Shown here one piece after another: positions 34,903 to 43,148 of a DNA stretch of 64,000 nt. The first letter of the stretch is position 1; each line of letters begins with the position of its first letter. The stretch spans positions 496,001-560,000 of the forward strand of contig NZ_CP043476.1 of NCBI RefSeq assembly GCF_009769165.1. The letters run 5' to 3'. The notes under the pieces were generated by a model. The model did no database searches, had not been told where the DNA came from, and was given only the letters and a program-made list of their open reading frames with translations. The translations under genes were made by a program, and so were the position numbers. This DNA comes from Xanthomonas hyacinthi (lineage in GTDB: Bacteria; Pseudomonadota; Gammaproteobacteria; Xanthomonadales; Xanthomonadaceae).

Positions 34903-35964
34903 ATGCGCCAGCCCCCCGACACCTTCACCACCCGCCTGCTCGCCTGGTTCGACCACTCCGGCCGCCACGACCTGCCCTGGCAGCATCCGCGCAGCCCGTA
35001 TCGCGTGTGGCTGTCGGAAATCATGCTGCAGCAGACCCAGGTCGCGGTGGTGATCCCGTACTTCCTGCGCTTCCTGCAGCACTTCCCGACCCTGCCCGCG
35101 CTGGCCGCCGCCGACAACGACGCGGTGATGGCGCAATGGGCCGGGCTGGGCTACTACGCCCGCGCGCGCAACCTGCATGCCGCGGCCAAGCGCTGCGTGG
35201 AGCTGCACGATGGCGAACTGCCACGCGATTTCGATGCGCTGCACGCGCTGCCCGGGATCGGCCGCAGCACCGCCGGCGCGATCCTGAGCCAGGCCTGGAA
35301 CGAGCGCTTCCCGATCCTGGACGGCAACGTCAGGCGCGTGCTGACCCGTTATCACGGCATCGCCGGCTATCCGGGCCTGCCGGCGGTGGAGAAGCCGCTG
35401 TGGGCGATCGCGCAGGCCCACGTGGCCGCGGTCGCCAACGGCCGCATGGCCGACTACACCCAGGCGCAGATGGATTTCGGCGCCACCCTGTGCACCCGCG
35501 CCAACCCGGCCTGCGTGCTGTGCCCGCTGCAGCACGACTGCGTGGCGCGCCGCGACGGCCTGACCGAAGCGCTGCCCACGCCCAAGCCGGGCAAGACCCT
35601 GCCCGAGCGCGAGGCGCTGGCGCTGCTGCTGGAAAACGCCGCCGGCGAGCTGCTGCTGCAGCGGCGCCCGCCGAGCGGCATCTGGGCCTCGCTGTGGACG
35701 CTGCCGCAGGCCGAGAGCGAGAGCGAGCTGCGCGCCTGGTTCGAACGCGAAACCCGCGGCCGCGACTTCGACGACGCCGAGCCGATGCCGCCCATCGTCC
35801 ACACCTTCAGCCACTACCGGCTGCACCTGCAGCCGCTGCGCCTGCGCAAGGTCGCCTTGCGCGACGCGGTACGCGACAATGACGACCTGCGCTGGGTGGC
35901 GCGTGCCGACCTGTCCGCACTCGGCCTGCCCGCCCCGATCCGCAAACTGCTCGACGGCCTCTGA
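34903..35964 (+). CDS. mutY: A/G-specific adenine DNA glycosylase MutY
   Basis: A 353-residue base-excision repair enzyme that removes adenine mispaired with 8-oxoguanine. The catalytic Glu39 is in SEIMLQQTQ, the helix-hairpin-helix is LPGIGRSTAG and the catalytic Asp is in LDGNVRR. Four [4Fe-4S] cysteines are spaced C-x6-C-x2-C-x5-C (CTRANPACVLCPLQHDC). A NUDIX-like C-terminal domain recognises the oxidised base. The ATG at 34903 was chosen because the longer frame only translates the adjacent repeat and the family normally begins close to the RLLAWF helix. It is followed 30 bases later by yggX, the same order as in E. coli. Confidence 0.96.
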   Translation: MRQPPDTFTTRLLAWFDHSGRHDLPWQHPRSPYRVWLSEIMLQQTQVAVVIPYFLRFLQHFPTLPALAAADNDAVMAQWAGLGYYARARNLHAAAKRCVELHDGELPRDFDALHALPGIGRSTAGAILSQAWNERFPILDGNVRRVLTRYHGIAGYPGLPAVEKPLWAIAQAHVAAVANGRMADYTQAQMDFGATLCTRANPACVLCPLQHDCVARRDGLTEALPTPKPGKTLPEREALALLLENAAGELLLQRRPPSGIWASLWTLPQAESESELRAWFERETRGRDFDDAEPMPPIVHTFSHYRLHLQPLRLRKVALRDAVRDNDDLRWVARADLSALGLPAPIRKLLDGL

Positions 35965-35994
35965 TCGTCGCCCGCCGCGCCACCAGGAACCGCC

Positions 35995-36273
35995 ATGTCC
36001 CGCACCGTCTTCTGCCAGTACCAGCAACGCGACGCCGAAGGGCTCGACTACGTGCCGTATCCCGGCGACATCGGCCAGCGCGTGTTCGCGCAGATCGGCA
36101 AGGCCGGCTGGCAGGCCTGGCTGGCGCACCAGACCATGCTGATCAACGAGAACCGGCTGTCGCCGCGCGACCCCAAGCACCGCGCGTTCCTCGAAGCGGA
36201 GCTGGAGAAATTCCTGTTCCAGGGCGGCGCGCCCAAGCCCGAGGGCTATGTGGCGCCGGAAGAGCAGGCCTGA
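35995..36273 (+). CDS. yggX: Probable Fe(2+)-trafficking protein YggX
   Basis: A 92-residue cytosolic protein associated with iron homeostasis and protection of Fe-S clusters from oxidation. It has the family hallmarks: an N-terminal RTVFCQYQ with conserved Cys7, [26 protein letters not shown] and a C-terminal FLF segment. Length matches E. coli YggX (91). It follows mutY by 30 bases, the usual gene pair, and probably shares its transcript. Confidence 0.96.
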   Translation: MSRTVFCQYQQRDAEGLDYVPYPGDIGQRVFAQIGKAGWQAWLAHQTMLINENRLSPRDPKHRAFLEAELEKFLFQGGAPKPEGYVAPEEQA

Positions 36274-36310
36274 GGCACAGCCGCCAGCGCCTGCGGCGGC
36301 GGCCGCGCCG

Positions 36311-36345
36311 ATATGGTTGAAATACGGCATTTCGCCATATACGAT
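36311..36345. promoter_or_regulatory. Sigma70-like promoter overlapped by an inverted repeat
   Basis: TTGAAA (36317-36322), a 17-base spacer and TACGAT (36340-36345) form a plausible promoter for the ribbon-helix-helix gene that starts at 36381. An imperfect inverted repeat spans 36311-36340 (atatggttgaaat and atttcgccatat), covering both elements. This layout is typical of autorepression by a ribbon-helix-helix protein. Autoregulation is inferred. Confidence 0.55.
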
Positions 36346-36380
36346 GCTCCCGACACCCCGCCGCCTCTGCTGGAACGCCC

Positions 36381-36587
36381 ATGAGCGACTTCAAGAAAAT
36401 CACCGTCAACCTGCCGACCGAGCAGGTGGATTTCCTGCAGCAGCTCGCCGCCAAGGAAAAGGTTTCCGTGGTCGACGTGCTTCGCCGGGCGATCAACTCC
36501 GAGAAGTTCTTCACCGACAACGAAGCGGCCAACCGCAAGATCCTGGTCGAGGACGGAACCCGCATCCGCGAGGTCATCCGCAGGTAA
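36381..36587 (+). CDS. Small ribbon-helix-helix (CopG/MetJ-like) DNA-binding protein
   Basis: A 68-residue protein whose N terminus fits a ribbon-helix-helix fold: a beta strand KKITVNLP, then a helix with VDFLQQLAAKEK, a turn and a second helix VVDVLRRAINSEK. The C-terminal tail is charged. No toxin gene is adjacent, so it is not clearly an antitoxin. A palindrome overlaps its own promoter 40 to 70 bases upstream, which suggests autoregulation. Confidence 0.8.
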   Translation: MSDFKKITVNLPTEQVDFLQQLAAKEKVSVVDVLRRAINSEKFFTDNEAANRKILVEDGTRIREVIRR

Positions 36588-36633
36588 GGTCATTGCGGGC
36601 AGTCCGCTGCCTGCCGCACAAGGAAGCGCTCCC

Positions 36634-36999
36634 ATGCAACAGCCGCAAGCTGCAGACGGACCGCCGCCGGGCACCGGTTCAGGCGATACGCCATCGTCCC
36701 AGACGCGCGCCGATGCCGATACGCTGGATCTCACCGGCGAACGGTCGAGCGACACCCCCGCCATCACCCCGCGCCTGGGCGACGACTACGATCCGCGGCC
36801 GCACGAGGACCAGGCGAGGCGCCACATCGCCTACATGCTGATCGGCCTGCTGTGGGTGGTGGTGGCCGGGCTGCTGATCCTGGTGGCCTGGAGCGGCATC
36901 CAGGTGCAGGACATCAAGGAGTTCGCGGTGCTGCTCGGCCCCGTCGTCACCCTGGTCTCGGCCGCGACCGGCTTCTACTACGGCACGAAATCGAAATAG
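36634..36999 (+). CDS. Hypothetical small membrane protein
   Basis: A 121-residue protein of unknown function. The first 65 residues are hydrophilic and Pro/Thr/Asp-rich. Two transmembrane helices follow (about 67-88, ending LILVAW, and about 98-117, LLGPVVTLVSAATGFYYG), then a short lysine end. It starts 47 bases after the ribbon-helix-helix gene and may be co-transcribed. The layout (short loop between two helices, a glycine-rich second helix) resembles small DUF-type membrane proteins that are not characterised. Confidence 0.75.
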   Translation: MQQPQAADGPPPGTGSGDTPSSQTRADADTLDLTGERSSDTPAITPRLGDDYDPRPHEDQARRHIAYMLIGLLWVVVAGLLILVAWSGIQVQDIKEFAVLLGPVVTLVSAATGFYYGTKSK

Positions 37000-37049
37000 A
37001 TAGGCGCGCCACGGAGTCCGCTCCGCGCCGGCGACGCCGCATCGGCAGC

Positions 37050-37496
37050 TCAACTGCCGGTCCGCTCCTGCACCTTGGCCTCGCGCAGCTCCTTTTCCGA
37101 GGTACGCAGCGCTTTCACGTCGAGCGGGCGGATGCTCTGGATGCGGCACGGCAGGCGGATCGCGCCCGGGCTGCCGCCGATCACCAGCACGTCGTCGAAA
37201 CGCGCCGAAACGCGGTCGCCGAAATGGGTGATGGCGATCGTCGGCGCGTAATCCAGGTCCGCGCAGCGGCCGCTCAATTCCAGCAGATAGGCCTGGTTCG
37301 GGCGCGTCCACACCGCCAGCGCGCTGTCGCCGAGCGCGGTCCAGCCGCTGATCCGGTTGAAGTACTGGAAGTCGCGCACCGGCGCGGCGGCATGGGCGCG
37401 GTACAGCGCCAGGCGCTCGTCGTCGCTGAGGCGGTTGCTGGCGCAGCCGGCCAGCAGCGCGGCCAGCCCCAGCGATGACAGCAGCAGGCGTTTCAT
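37050..37496 (-). CDS. DUF6491-like lipoprotein
   Basis: A 148-residue predicted lipoprotein with the lipobox LLAGC (Cys18). The mature part is a small beta-rich domain with FNRISGWTALGDSALAVW and CRIQSIRPLDVKAL near its end, which fits the DUF6491 pattern of xanthomonads. The ATG at 37494-37496 gives a normal signal, while an ATG ten codons upstream adds an unlikely Arg-rich leader. The plus-strand membrane-protein gene converges on it across 50 bases. The function is unknown. Confidence 0.75.
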   Translation of the reverse strand: MKRLLLSSLGLAALLAGCASNRLSDDERLALYRAHAAAPVRDFQYFNRISGWTALGDSALAVWTRPNQAYLLELSGRCADLDYAPTIAITHFGDRVSARFDDVLVIGGSPGAIRLPCRIQSIRPLDVKALRTSEKELREAKVQERTGS

Positions 37497-37613
37497 GGTG
37501 GAGGCTCCCGGTCGCGACAGGCGCATGATGCACCCGCGCCAGGCATGCCCTTATGCCCGCACGCAGCACATTCAGCAAGCGGGCAGCTGCCGCAGCCCGT
37601 GGCCACGGCGCGC

Positions 37614-38525
37614 TCAGCGCTGCGCGGTCTTCGCCGTTTCGCAGAAGCGCTGCCGGTACTCCAGCGCCTTGGGCATCAGCGCCTGCAGGTTCTGGATCCG
37701 CGTGCCCGGATTCGGGTGCGTGGACGAGAACTCCGGCGGCGCCTGGCCGCCGCCGCTGGCGCTCATCCGCTGCCACAGCGGCACCGCTTCGCGCGGATCG
37801 AAACAGGCCGCCGCGGCCAGCATCAGCCCGACCTCGTCGGCCTGGGTCTCGTGGCTGCGCGCGTACGGCAGCAGATAGCCGTAGCCCATCGCCGCCATCG
37901 CCATCTGCTGCTGTTGCGGGTCCATGCCGCTGGCCGCGCCGGCCATCTGCCCGATCTGGGTCAGCTTCTGCTGCGCCATGCGCTGCGCGCCGTGGCGCAG
38001 CAGCGCATGCGCGATCTCGTGGCCCATCACCACCGCCATCGCATCGGCGTTCCTGGCCACCGGCAGCAGGCCGGTGTAGACCGCCATCTTGCCGCCGGGC
38101 AGGCAGAACGCATTGGCCTGCTCGGACTCGATCACGTTGACCTCCCAATCGAAGCCGCGCGCGTAGTGCCTGGCCTGCATGCCGTGCTCGGCGGCGAGCG
38201 CGTCCTCGACCACGTCGACCTTGGCGATCAGCCGCTGCGCGATCGCGCGCACCTGCTGCGCCACCTGCGACTGCGGATCGACCGGATGCTCCTGCGCCAG
38301 GATCTCCTGATAGGCCTGCAGACCCAGCGCCTTCTCGTCCTCGACGCCGAGCGAACTGTCGATCAGCACCTTCTCGCCGGTGTACGGATCCTCGCTGCGG
38401 TTGGAGAACCAGTAGAACCCGGCGTACACGGCGAAGCCCAACAGCAGCAGCCAGCGCACGCCGCCCAGCGGCCCGCGGCGGCTCCCGCCCTGCTCCCCGC
38501 CCTGGCGGCCGAAGACGTTGCTCAT
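37614..38525 (-). CDS. M48 family membrane-anchored zinc metalloprotease
   Basis: A 303-residue protein with one N-terminal transmembrane helix (about 24-41), leaving the catalytic domain in the periplasm. The zinc motif is His169-Glu170-His173 (HEIAH), and the third ligand is probably the Glu in SHETQADEVG. Those features place it with the LoiP/YcaL type of M48 proteases, which act in outer-membrane quality control. The ATG at 38525 lies behind an AAGGGG ribosome site. A TTG two codons earlier is also in frame. Confidence 0.9.
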   Translation of the reverse strand: MSNVFGRQGGEQGGSRRGPLGGVRWLLLLGFAVYAGFYWFSNRSEDPYTGEKVLIDSSLGVEDEKALGLQAYQEILAQEHPVDPQSQVAQQVRAIAQRLIAKVDVVEDALAAEHGMQARHYARGFDWEVNVIESEQANAFCLPGGKMAVYTGLLPVARNADAMAVVMGHEIAHALLRHGAQRMAQQKLTQIGQMAGAASGMDPQQQQMAMAAMGYGYLLPYARSHETQADEVGLMLAAAACFDPREAVPLWQRMSASGGGQAPPEFSSTHPNPGTRIQNLQALMPKALEYRQRFCETAKTAQR

Positions 38526-38607
38526 ATCCAATCCCCTTGTTGGCTGGTCGGCGGCGATGGCGCCTGCCTGTCCGCGGCACTGTAGCCGGGCGCGCTACGC
38601 GGCCGCG

Positions 38608-40473
38608 TCAAATTCCGCGCACCAGGCGGAACCCGACCCGGGCGCTGGTGGTGTCGGAGTCCTGCATCAGCCGCCAGGCGGCGCGGGTCTGCTCCGGCGC
38701 GTTGGCCCAGTTGCCGCCGCGCACCACCCGCGAGCGGCAGCCGGGGTTGTACCAGGCGGCGCCGTCGGCCGGCGCGCGACGGTAGCTGGAATGCCAGCAA
38801 TCGGCGACCCACTCGCTGAGGTTGCCGCCCATGTCGTGCAGGCCCCAGGCATTGGCCTTGAAGCTGGCGACCGGCGCCGGCCCCCAGAAGCCGTCGGCAT
38901 AGCCGACGAAGGCGTTGTTCCAGTGACGGCCGCCGGGCGAGACGTCGCCACCGCCGGTGAAGTTGCCGGTGCCGCGCGGCGGCGTGCCGGCGTTGCCCCA
39001 CGGATAGCGGCCGCCGCTGCCGGCGCGCAGCGCGTATTCGAACTCGGCCTCGCTGGGCAGCCGGTAGTGACGCCCGGTCTGCTGCGACAGCCACGCCGCG
39101 TAGGCCTCGGCATCGCGCACGCTGACATGCATCACCGGACTGTTCGGCGCGGCGCGCGCGCCGTTGTAGCCGGACTGCCAGTCGGTGCCGCTGCGGCGCA
39201 CGAAGTTGCCGCTGCGCTCGTCGTAGACGATCGAATGCCCGCGCCGGGTCGCCCGCGGCCGCGCGCCGCTGACCTCGACGAAGCGGCGGAACTCGGCCAC
39301 GGTGACCTCGGTGATCGACATCGCGAAACCGCGGTCGAAGCGCACGTAATGCAGCGGCTGCTCCGCCGGCATCGCGCCCGGCTCGGTCTCGCTGGCGCCC
39401 ATGCGGAAGCCGCCATGCGGCACCACGATCATCTGCGGCCCGCGCTCGCCGTTGCTCATGCCGTCGGTGAACACCTGGCCGGGACGGAAGCTGCCGTAGT
39501 GGGTGGCCAGGTCGATGCGCTCGCGCAGCATGGCCGCCACCGGATCGCCCGGATCGGCGATGCGCAGCGCCTCGCCCAATCTCTCGCGCGCCGCCTTCAG
39601 CCCGGCCGGCGTGGCCAGATCGCGCAGGCCGGCGTCGCGCAGCGCGGCGATGCGCGCGCTACGCACGCCTTCCACCCGTGCGCGCGCGTCGCGCACAGTG
39701 GCAGCGGCGTCGCGGATGCGTGCCGCGCGTGCCAGCCAGCTGCCGGCGGCGGCGAAATCGGACACCGCCGCGGCCGCCTCGGCGCGCCGGATCAGCGCGC
39801 TCTCCACCGCCGCCATGCCCTGCCGCGCGCGCGCTGCGTCGGCGTCCAGTTGCAGCGCTTCGCGGAAGTTGGCCAGCGCGCCGTTGCCGTCCTCGCCGAG
39901 CCGGCCGGCGCGCAGATCGTCTTCGCCGGCACGGTTGTAGGCCAGCACCCGCTGCGCGGTCTCCACCCGCTGCTGCAGGCGCCGCACCGCCGGATCGTCG
40001 GCATCCAGCGACAGCGCCACCATGGCGATGCGATCGGCGCGCTGCAGCGCCTGCTCCTGCTGCTCGGATACGCGCAACAACGCGGCGCCGAGCTGCAGCA
40101 GCCGGCGCCGCGCCGTGCGCAGGCCGTCGCGCGCCACCCGGTCCTGCGGCGCCAGTGCGCGGATCGCCAGGTACAGCGGGATCGCCGACTGCGCGTACTC
40201 GAACAGGCGATCCTCGGCCAGTGCGCGCGCGGCCTCGCGCCGCGCCTGCGCCAGATCGCCGCGCTCGAGCGCCGGCAGCGGCGGCTGCCAGCGCGCCACC
40301 GTCTCGGCGGCATCCTCACCGCCGATGGTGACGCTGGGCGCCTGCACCGGCTTGGCCGCCGCGGCCGGCGCCGGTTTGGCGGGCGCCGCCGCAGGCGCAG
40401 ACGCCGGCCCGCTGCAGCCGCACGCCAGCGCGGCCAGCAGGGTCCAGGCGATCACACGGCCGTTCGTACGCAC
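38608..40473 (-). CDS. SUMF1/FGE-like domain lipoprotein lacking the catalytic cysteines
   Basis: The product is 621 residues from the GTG at 40471-40473. That GTG is favoured because GGGAGGA lies a few bases upstream. The annotated-style ATG at 40491 would place that ribosome site inside the gene. A lipoprotein signal follows (ACGC), then a Pro/Ala linker, a helical TPR-like segment (about 80-330) and a C-terminal SUMF1 (formylglycine-generating) domain with VPHGGFRMG, WGLHDMGGNLSEWV and RVVRGGNW. Where true FGE enzymes have paired cysteines, the sequence reads RAAWRLMQDS. The domain is therefore probably structural or sugar/peptide binding rather than formylglycine forming. Confidence 0.85.
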   Translation of the reverse strand: MRTNGRVIAWTLLAALACGCSGPASAPAAAPAKPAPAAAAKPVQAPSVTIGGEDAAETVARWQPPLPALERGDLAQARREAARALAEDRLFEYAQSAIPLYLAIRALAPQDRVARDGLRTARRRLLQLGAALLRVSEQQEQALQRADRIAMVALSLDADDPAVRRLQQRVETAQRVLAYNRAGEDDLRAGRLGEDGNGALANFREALQLDADAARARQGMAAVESALIRRAEAAAAVSDFAAAGSWLARAARIRDAAATVRDARARVEGVRSARIAALRDAGLRDLATPAGLKAARERLGEALRIADPGDPVAAMLRERIDLATHYGSFRPGQVFTDGMSNGERGPQMIVVPHGGFRMGASETEPGAMPAEQPLHYVRFDRGFAMSITEVTVAEFRRFVEVSGARPRATRRGHSIVYDERSGNFVRRSGTDWQSGYNGARAAPNSPVMHVSVRDAEAYAAWLSQQTGRHYRLPSEAEFEYALRAGSGGRYPWGNAGTPPRGTGNFTGGGDVSPGGRHWNNAFVGYADGFWGPAPVASFKANAWGLHDMGGNLSEWVADCWHSSYRRAPADGAAWYNPGCRSRVVRGGNWANAPEQTRAAWRLMQDSDTTSARVGFRLVRGI

Positions 40474-40593
40474 GCTTCCTCCCAACGACATTGGCTCCCG
40501 ATGGCATCCGCGCCACCCCGTCCGTGCGGCCGGCGGGCCGACGTTGGGCTATTCTCGCCTGCCTGAGCAAACCCTGCATTCGACGGAAACCAC

Positions 40594-41682
40594 GTGCCCT
40601 ATTGGATCAAGCAACCCGCCGAGCTGGCCGAACGGCTGGCGCAGCGCCCGGCCAGGATCGGCCTGGATACCGAATTCGTCCGCGAACGCACCTACTGGCC
40701 GCAACTGGCGCTGGTGCAGATGGCGGTGGCCGACGAAATCCTGCTGATCGACCCGCTGATTCCCGGAATGCCGCAGGCGCTGGCGCCGTGGCTGTCGGAC
40801 CCGGCCATCCTCAAGGTCATGCACAGCGCCAGCGAAGACCTGGTCGCGTTCAAATGCGCCTGCGGCGCGCTGCCGCGGCCCTTGTTCGATACCCAGATCG
40901 GCGCCGGCCTGGCCGGCATCGGTGCCGGCATGGGCTACCAGAAGCTGGTCCTGGAAATCACCGGCGTGCACCTGGCCAAGGGCGAGACCCGCTCGGACTG
41001 GCTGCGCCGCCCGTTGTCGCCGGCGCAGCTGGAGTACGCCGCCGACGACGTGCGCCACCTGTTCGCGATCCACGACGCGCTGCTCGCGCGGCTGCAGTTG
41101 CTGGACCGCAGCGCCTGGCTGCACGAGGACGGCGAGCGCCTGCTCGGCACCGTGGAGCACGACGAAGGCGAGCGCTGGCCGCAGCTGGGCATGCGCGCCG
41201 CACAGTTCATGGATCCGCCGTCGCAGCAGCGCCTGCTGCGCCTGCTGCGCTGGCGCGACGTGCAGGCCCGGCACAGCGACAAGCCGCGCAGCTGGATCCT
41301 GGACAACGAACTGGCCGCCACCCTGGCGCGCTTCCCGCCGGGCGAGCGCCACGCGCTGCAGGCGATGCTGGACAAGCACCCCAAGGCGCCGCGCAAGCTC
41401 GGCGACGCGCTGTGGCAGGCGCTGACCACGCCGCTGCCCGACGAAGCGGACGCGCCGCTGGCGCTGGCCTCCAGCGACGACAACAAGGCCGCCTTGAAGC
41501 GCCTGCAGGACGCGGTCTCCGCACGCAGCGCCGAACTCGGCCTGCCCGACGGCCTGCTCGCCTCGCGCAAACACCTGGAAGCCTTACTGGAAAGCGGCCA
41601 ATGGCCGCAGCCGCTGGCCGGCTGGCGCCAGCGCGAACTGGAAGCGACGCTGCAGCCGCTGCTCGGCCGCGCCGCGGACTAA
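40594..41682 (+). CDS. rnd: Ribonuclease D
   Basis: A 362-residue 3'-5' exoribonuclease involved in tRNA 3' maturation. The DEDD residues are visible: Asp25 and Glu27 (LDTEFVRE), Asp in HSASEDL, and the Y-type last motif in YAADDVRHL. An HRDC domain follows (about 205-285). The first codon is GTG or ATG near 40594 (gtgccctattgg reads MPYWIKQP), and family members begin with this YWI stretch. It is divergent from the SUMF1-like gene. Confidence 0.95.
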   Translation: MPYWIKQPAELAERLAQRPARIGLDTEFVRERTYWPQLALVQMAVADEILLIDPLIPGMPQALAPWLSDPAILKVMHSASEDLVAFKCACGALPRPLFDTQIGAGLAGIGAGMGYQKLVLEITGVHLAKGETRSDWLRRPLSPAQLEYAADDVRHLFAIHDALLARLQLLDRSAWLHEDGERLLGTVEHDEGERWPQLGMRAAQFMDPPSQQRLLRLLRWRDVQARHSDKPRSWILDNELAATLARFPPGERHALQAMLDKHPKAPRKLGDALWQALTTPLPDEADAPLALASSDDNKAALKRLQDAVSARSAELGLPDGLLASRKHLEALLESGQWPQPLAGWRQRELEATLQPLLGRAAD

Positions 41683-41730
41683 GGGATTTGAAGGTACTTG
41701 CGGAAGCGGCTCCGGGTGGCCTCGGGCCAT

Positions 41731-41786
41731 CAGCCGCGACCGGCGTTGCCAGTAGCGCCGGTCGCGGCTGAAGTTGCTCCTACAGG
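41731..41786. repeat. Inverted repeat (REP family B)
   Basis: The left arm cagccgcgaccggcg (41731-41745) pairs with cgccggtcgcggctg (41757-41771), and the outer right end gaagttgctcctacag matches the family consensus. It is downstream of rnd and may protect or end its message. Confidence 0.8.
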
Positions 41787-41952
41787 GTTTGTCGCCTGCA
41801 AACACCGGCAGCGCAGCCACGGCGGCGGACAGCGCGCTGCCAAGCCTGCGGTTATTCCAGGCGCATGCCATTCACCGCCCGCGTTCTCCGCTGCAGTTTA
41901 TCCGCGGCAAGGCACGAGCAACGCCAATGCCGCCGATAAACGCCATCGCGCA

Positions 41953-41980
41953 TAAAAAAGCCGGGAGACCCGGCCTTTTT
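41953..41980 (-). terminator. Rho-independent terminator of the H-NS-like gene
   Basis: A GCCGGG-TCT-CCCGGC hairpin is followed on the minus strand by TTTTTT. The mirror T-run on the plus strand makes it bidirectional, so it can also stop rnd transcripts. It lies eight bases beyond the H-NS-like stop. Confidence 0.9.
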
Positions 41981-41987
41981 CGACCGA

Positions 41988-42392
41988 TCAATATTTGACC
42001 AGCGGGAACTTCAGCTCCGGATGGCGCGCCTTCCACTCGTTGTAGGCGGCGGTGCCTTCCCAGGCGGCGAACGCCTTCGGCGTGCGGCCGCGGCCGGACC
42101 AGGTCTCGCCGGTATGCGGCAGCTGGTACTTCGGCTTGACCTCGCTGCGGCCGCCGGCGGACTTGGCGCTGGCCGCCTTCGGCGCCGCGCTGGTCACGTA
42201 AGCGGCGATCTCGTTGCGCTGCTTGGCGCTGAAGAACTCGGCGAACTGCTCCAGCAGCGACAGCACGTTGGCATGCGCGGCACTGGTCTCGCCTTCGCGC
42301 GCCTGCTTCTCCTGCTCTTCCAGTTTGCGAATCTCTTCGTGCAGCTTGGCCTTGGCTTCGGCGATTTGTTGCAAGTTGCGAGCTTCCGTCAT
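41988..42392 (-). CDS. H-NS family nucleoid-associated protein
   Basis: A 134-residue DNA-binding protein. The N-terminal half is a coiled-coil oligomerisation region (about 5-62, rich in Glu/Lys/Gln). The C-terminal domain contains the H-NS AT-hook-like core TWSGRGRTPKAFAAW (about 97-111), a variant of TWTGQGRTP. It is expected to silence AT-rich, often transferred, DNA. It ends immediately before a strong terminator. The linker carries Ala/Lys-rich sequence typical of the xanthomonad XrvA-type proteins. Confidence 0.93.
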   Translation of the reverse strand: MTEARNLQQIAEAKAKLHEEIRKLEEQEKQAREGETSAAHANVLSLLEQFAEFFSAKQRNEIAAYVTSAAPKAASAKSAGGRSEVKPKYQLPHTGETWSGRGRTPKAFAAWEGTAAYNEWKARHPELKFPLVKY

Positions 42393-42656
42393 TTTTTAAA
42401 GACCCGTGATAAAAGATTTGGAACGGACGGAATATTTCATCCGGAACGACGAAATCGTCTGACAGAGGATTTCGGCCTGCGATTATATCGACTCTATCCG
42501 ATGGCTGCCGGGATGCGTCGCCGCATTTCCGCCTTCGCCAGCGTCCGCAGGCGACCGCGGCTGCGGACGCCCTGGCACGCCGCGCACCGCGCCGCCACCG
42601 ATCCGCGCCCCTCTTGGCACGCACGCCCCGGGCCAGTTAGACTATGCGTCTGATGT

Positions 42657-42732
<76 letters not shown>

Positions 42733-42748
42733 CTCGTTCAGACGAAAC

Positions 42749-42776
42749 GCCCCGGAGTCGCCTCCGGGGCTTTTTT
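42749..42776 (+). terminator. Terminator of tRNA-Ala
   Basis: GCCCCGGAG, a four-base loop, CTCCGGGGC and TTTTTT follow the tRNA by 16 bases. Confidence 0.95.
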
Positions 42777-42837
42777 GTGGCTGCGCGCATCGCCGACGCC
42801 GCGGCGAAGGCCGACCCGACCGCCGGCGAAGCGCGGC

Positions 42838-42993
42838 TCAGCCGGGTTCTTGCTGGTTGCCGGACTTGGGGCCGCGCTCGTGCCCCTCGCGCAGCTTCTG
42901 ATCCCCCAGCCCGGATCGCTGCTTGGCCACCTCGTCCTGCGCGCGGTCCTGTTGGCCCTCCCGGATCCCGTGCTGCTTGTCGTCGTCTGCCAT
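42838..42993 (-). CDS. Small hydrophilic protein, 51 residues
   Basis: A short reading frame beginning MADDDKQHGI and ending NQQEPG. A GAGGT ribosome site lies about nine bases upstream of the ATG. The product is almost entirely charged and polar (Asp, Lys, Gln, Arg, Gly) with no hydrophobic core. It resembles short stress-associated or disordered proteins annotated as hypothetical in xanthomonads. No function can be assigned. It faces the tRNA-Ala terminator from the opposite strand. Confidence 0.55.
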   Translation of the reverse strand: MADDDKQHGIREGQQDRAQDEVAKQRSGLGDQKLREGHERGPKSGNQQEPG

Positions 42994-43148
42994 GGTCCGG
43001 ACCTCGCGATGGCGGGCGGATGCCCTGTCCCGGAAACCCTAGCGAGGCCGTCGTGATGCGCATATCACGGCGAGCGCATTTCGCTTCGGACGACACGAGT
43101 CCAGTGCGACTGACGAGCCGTGCATGGCCGCGGCACCGCCACTTCGCC

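Larger units (their letters stand above)
41683..41987. other. Convergent intergenic region between rnd and the H-NS-like gene
   Basis: No gene is supported in this 305-base gap. It holds a family B inverted repeat and a bidirectional terminator, both listed separately. The remainder (41790-41950) shows no motif I can name. Confidence 0.6.

Noticed and set aside
36381-36999. Toxin-antitoxin pair formed by the RHH gene and the next gene
   Set aside because: The downstream gene encodes a two-helix membrane protein with no toxin motif, and the spacing is not the overlapping type typical of such pairs.
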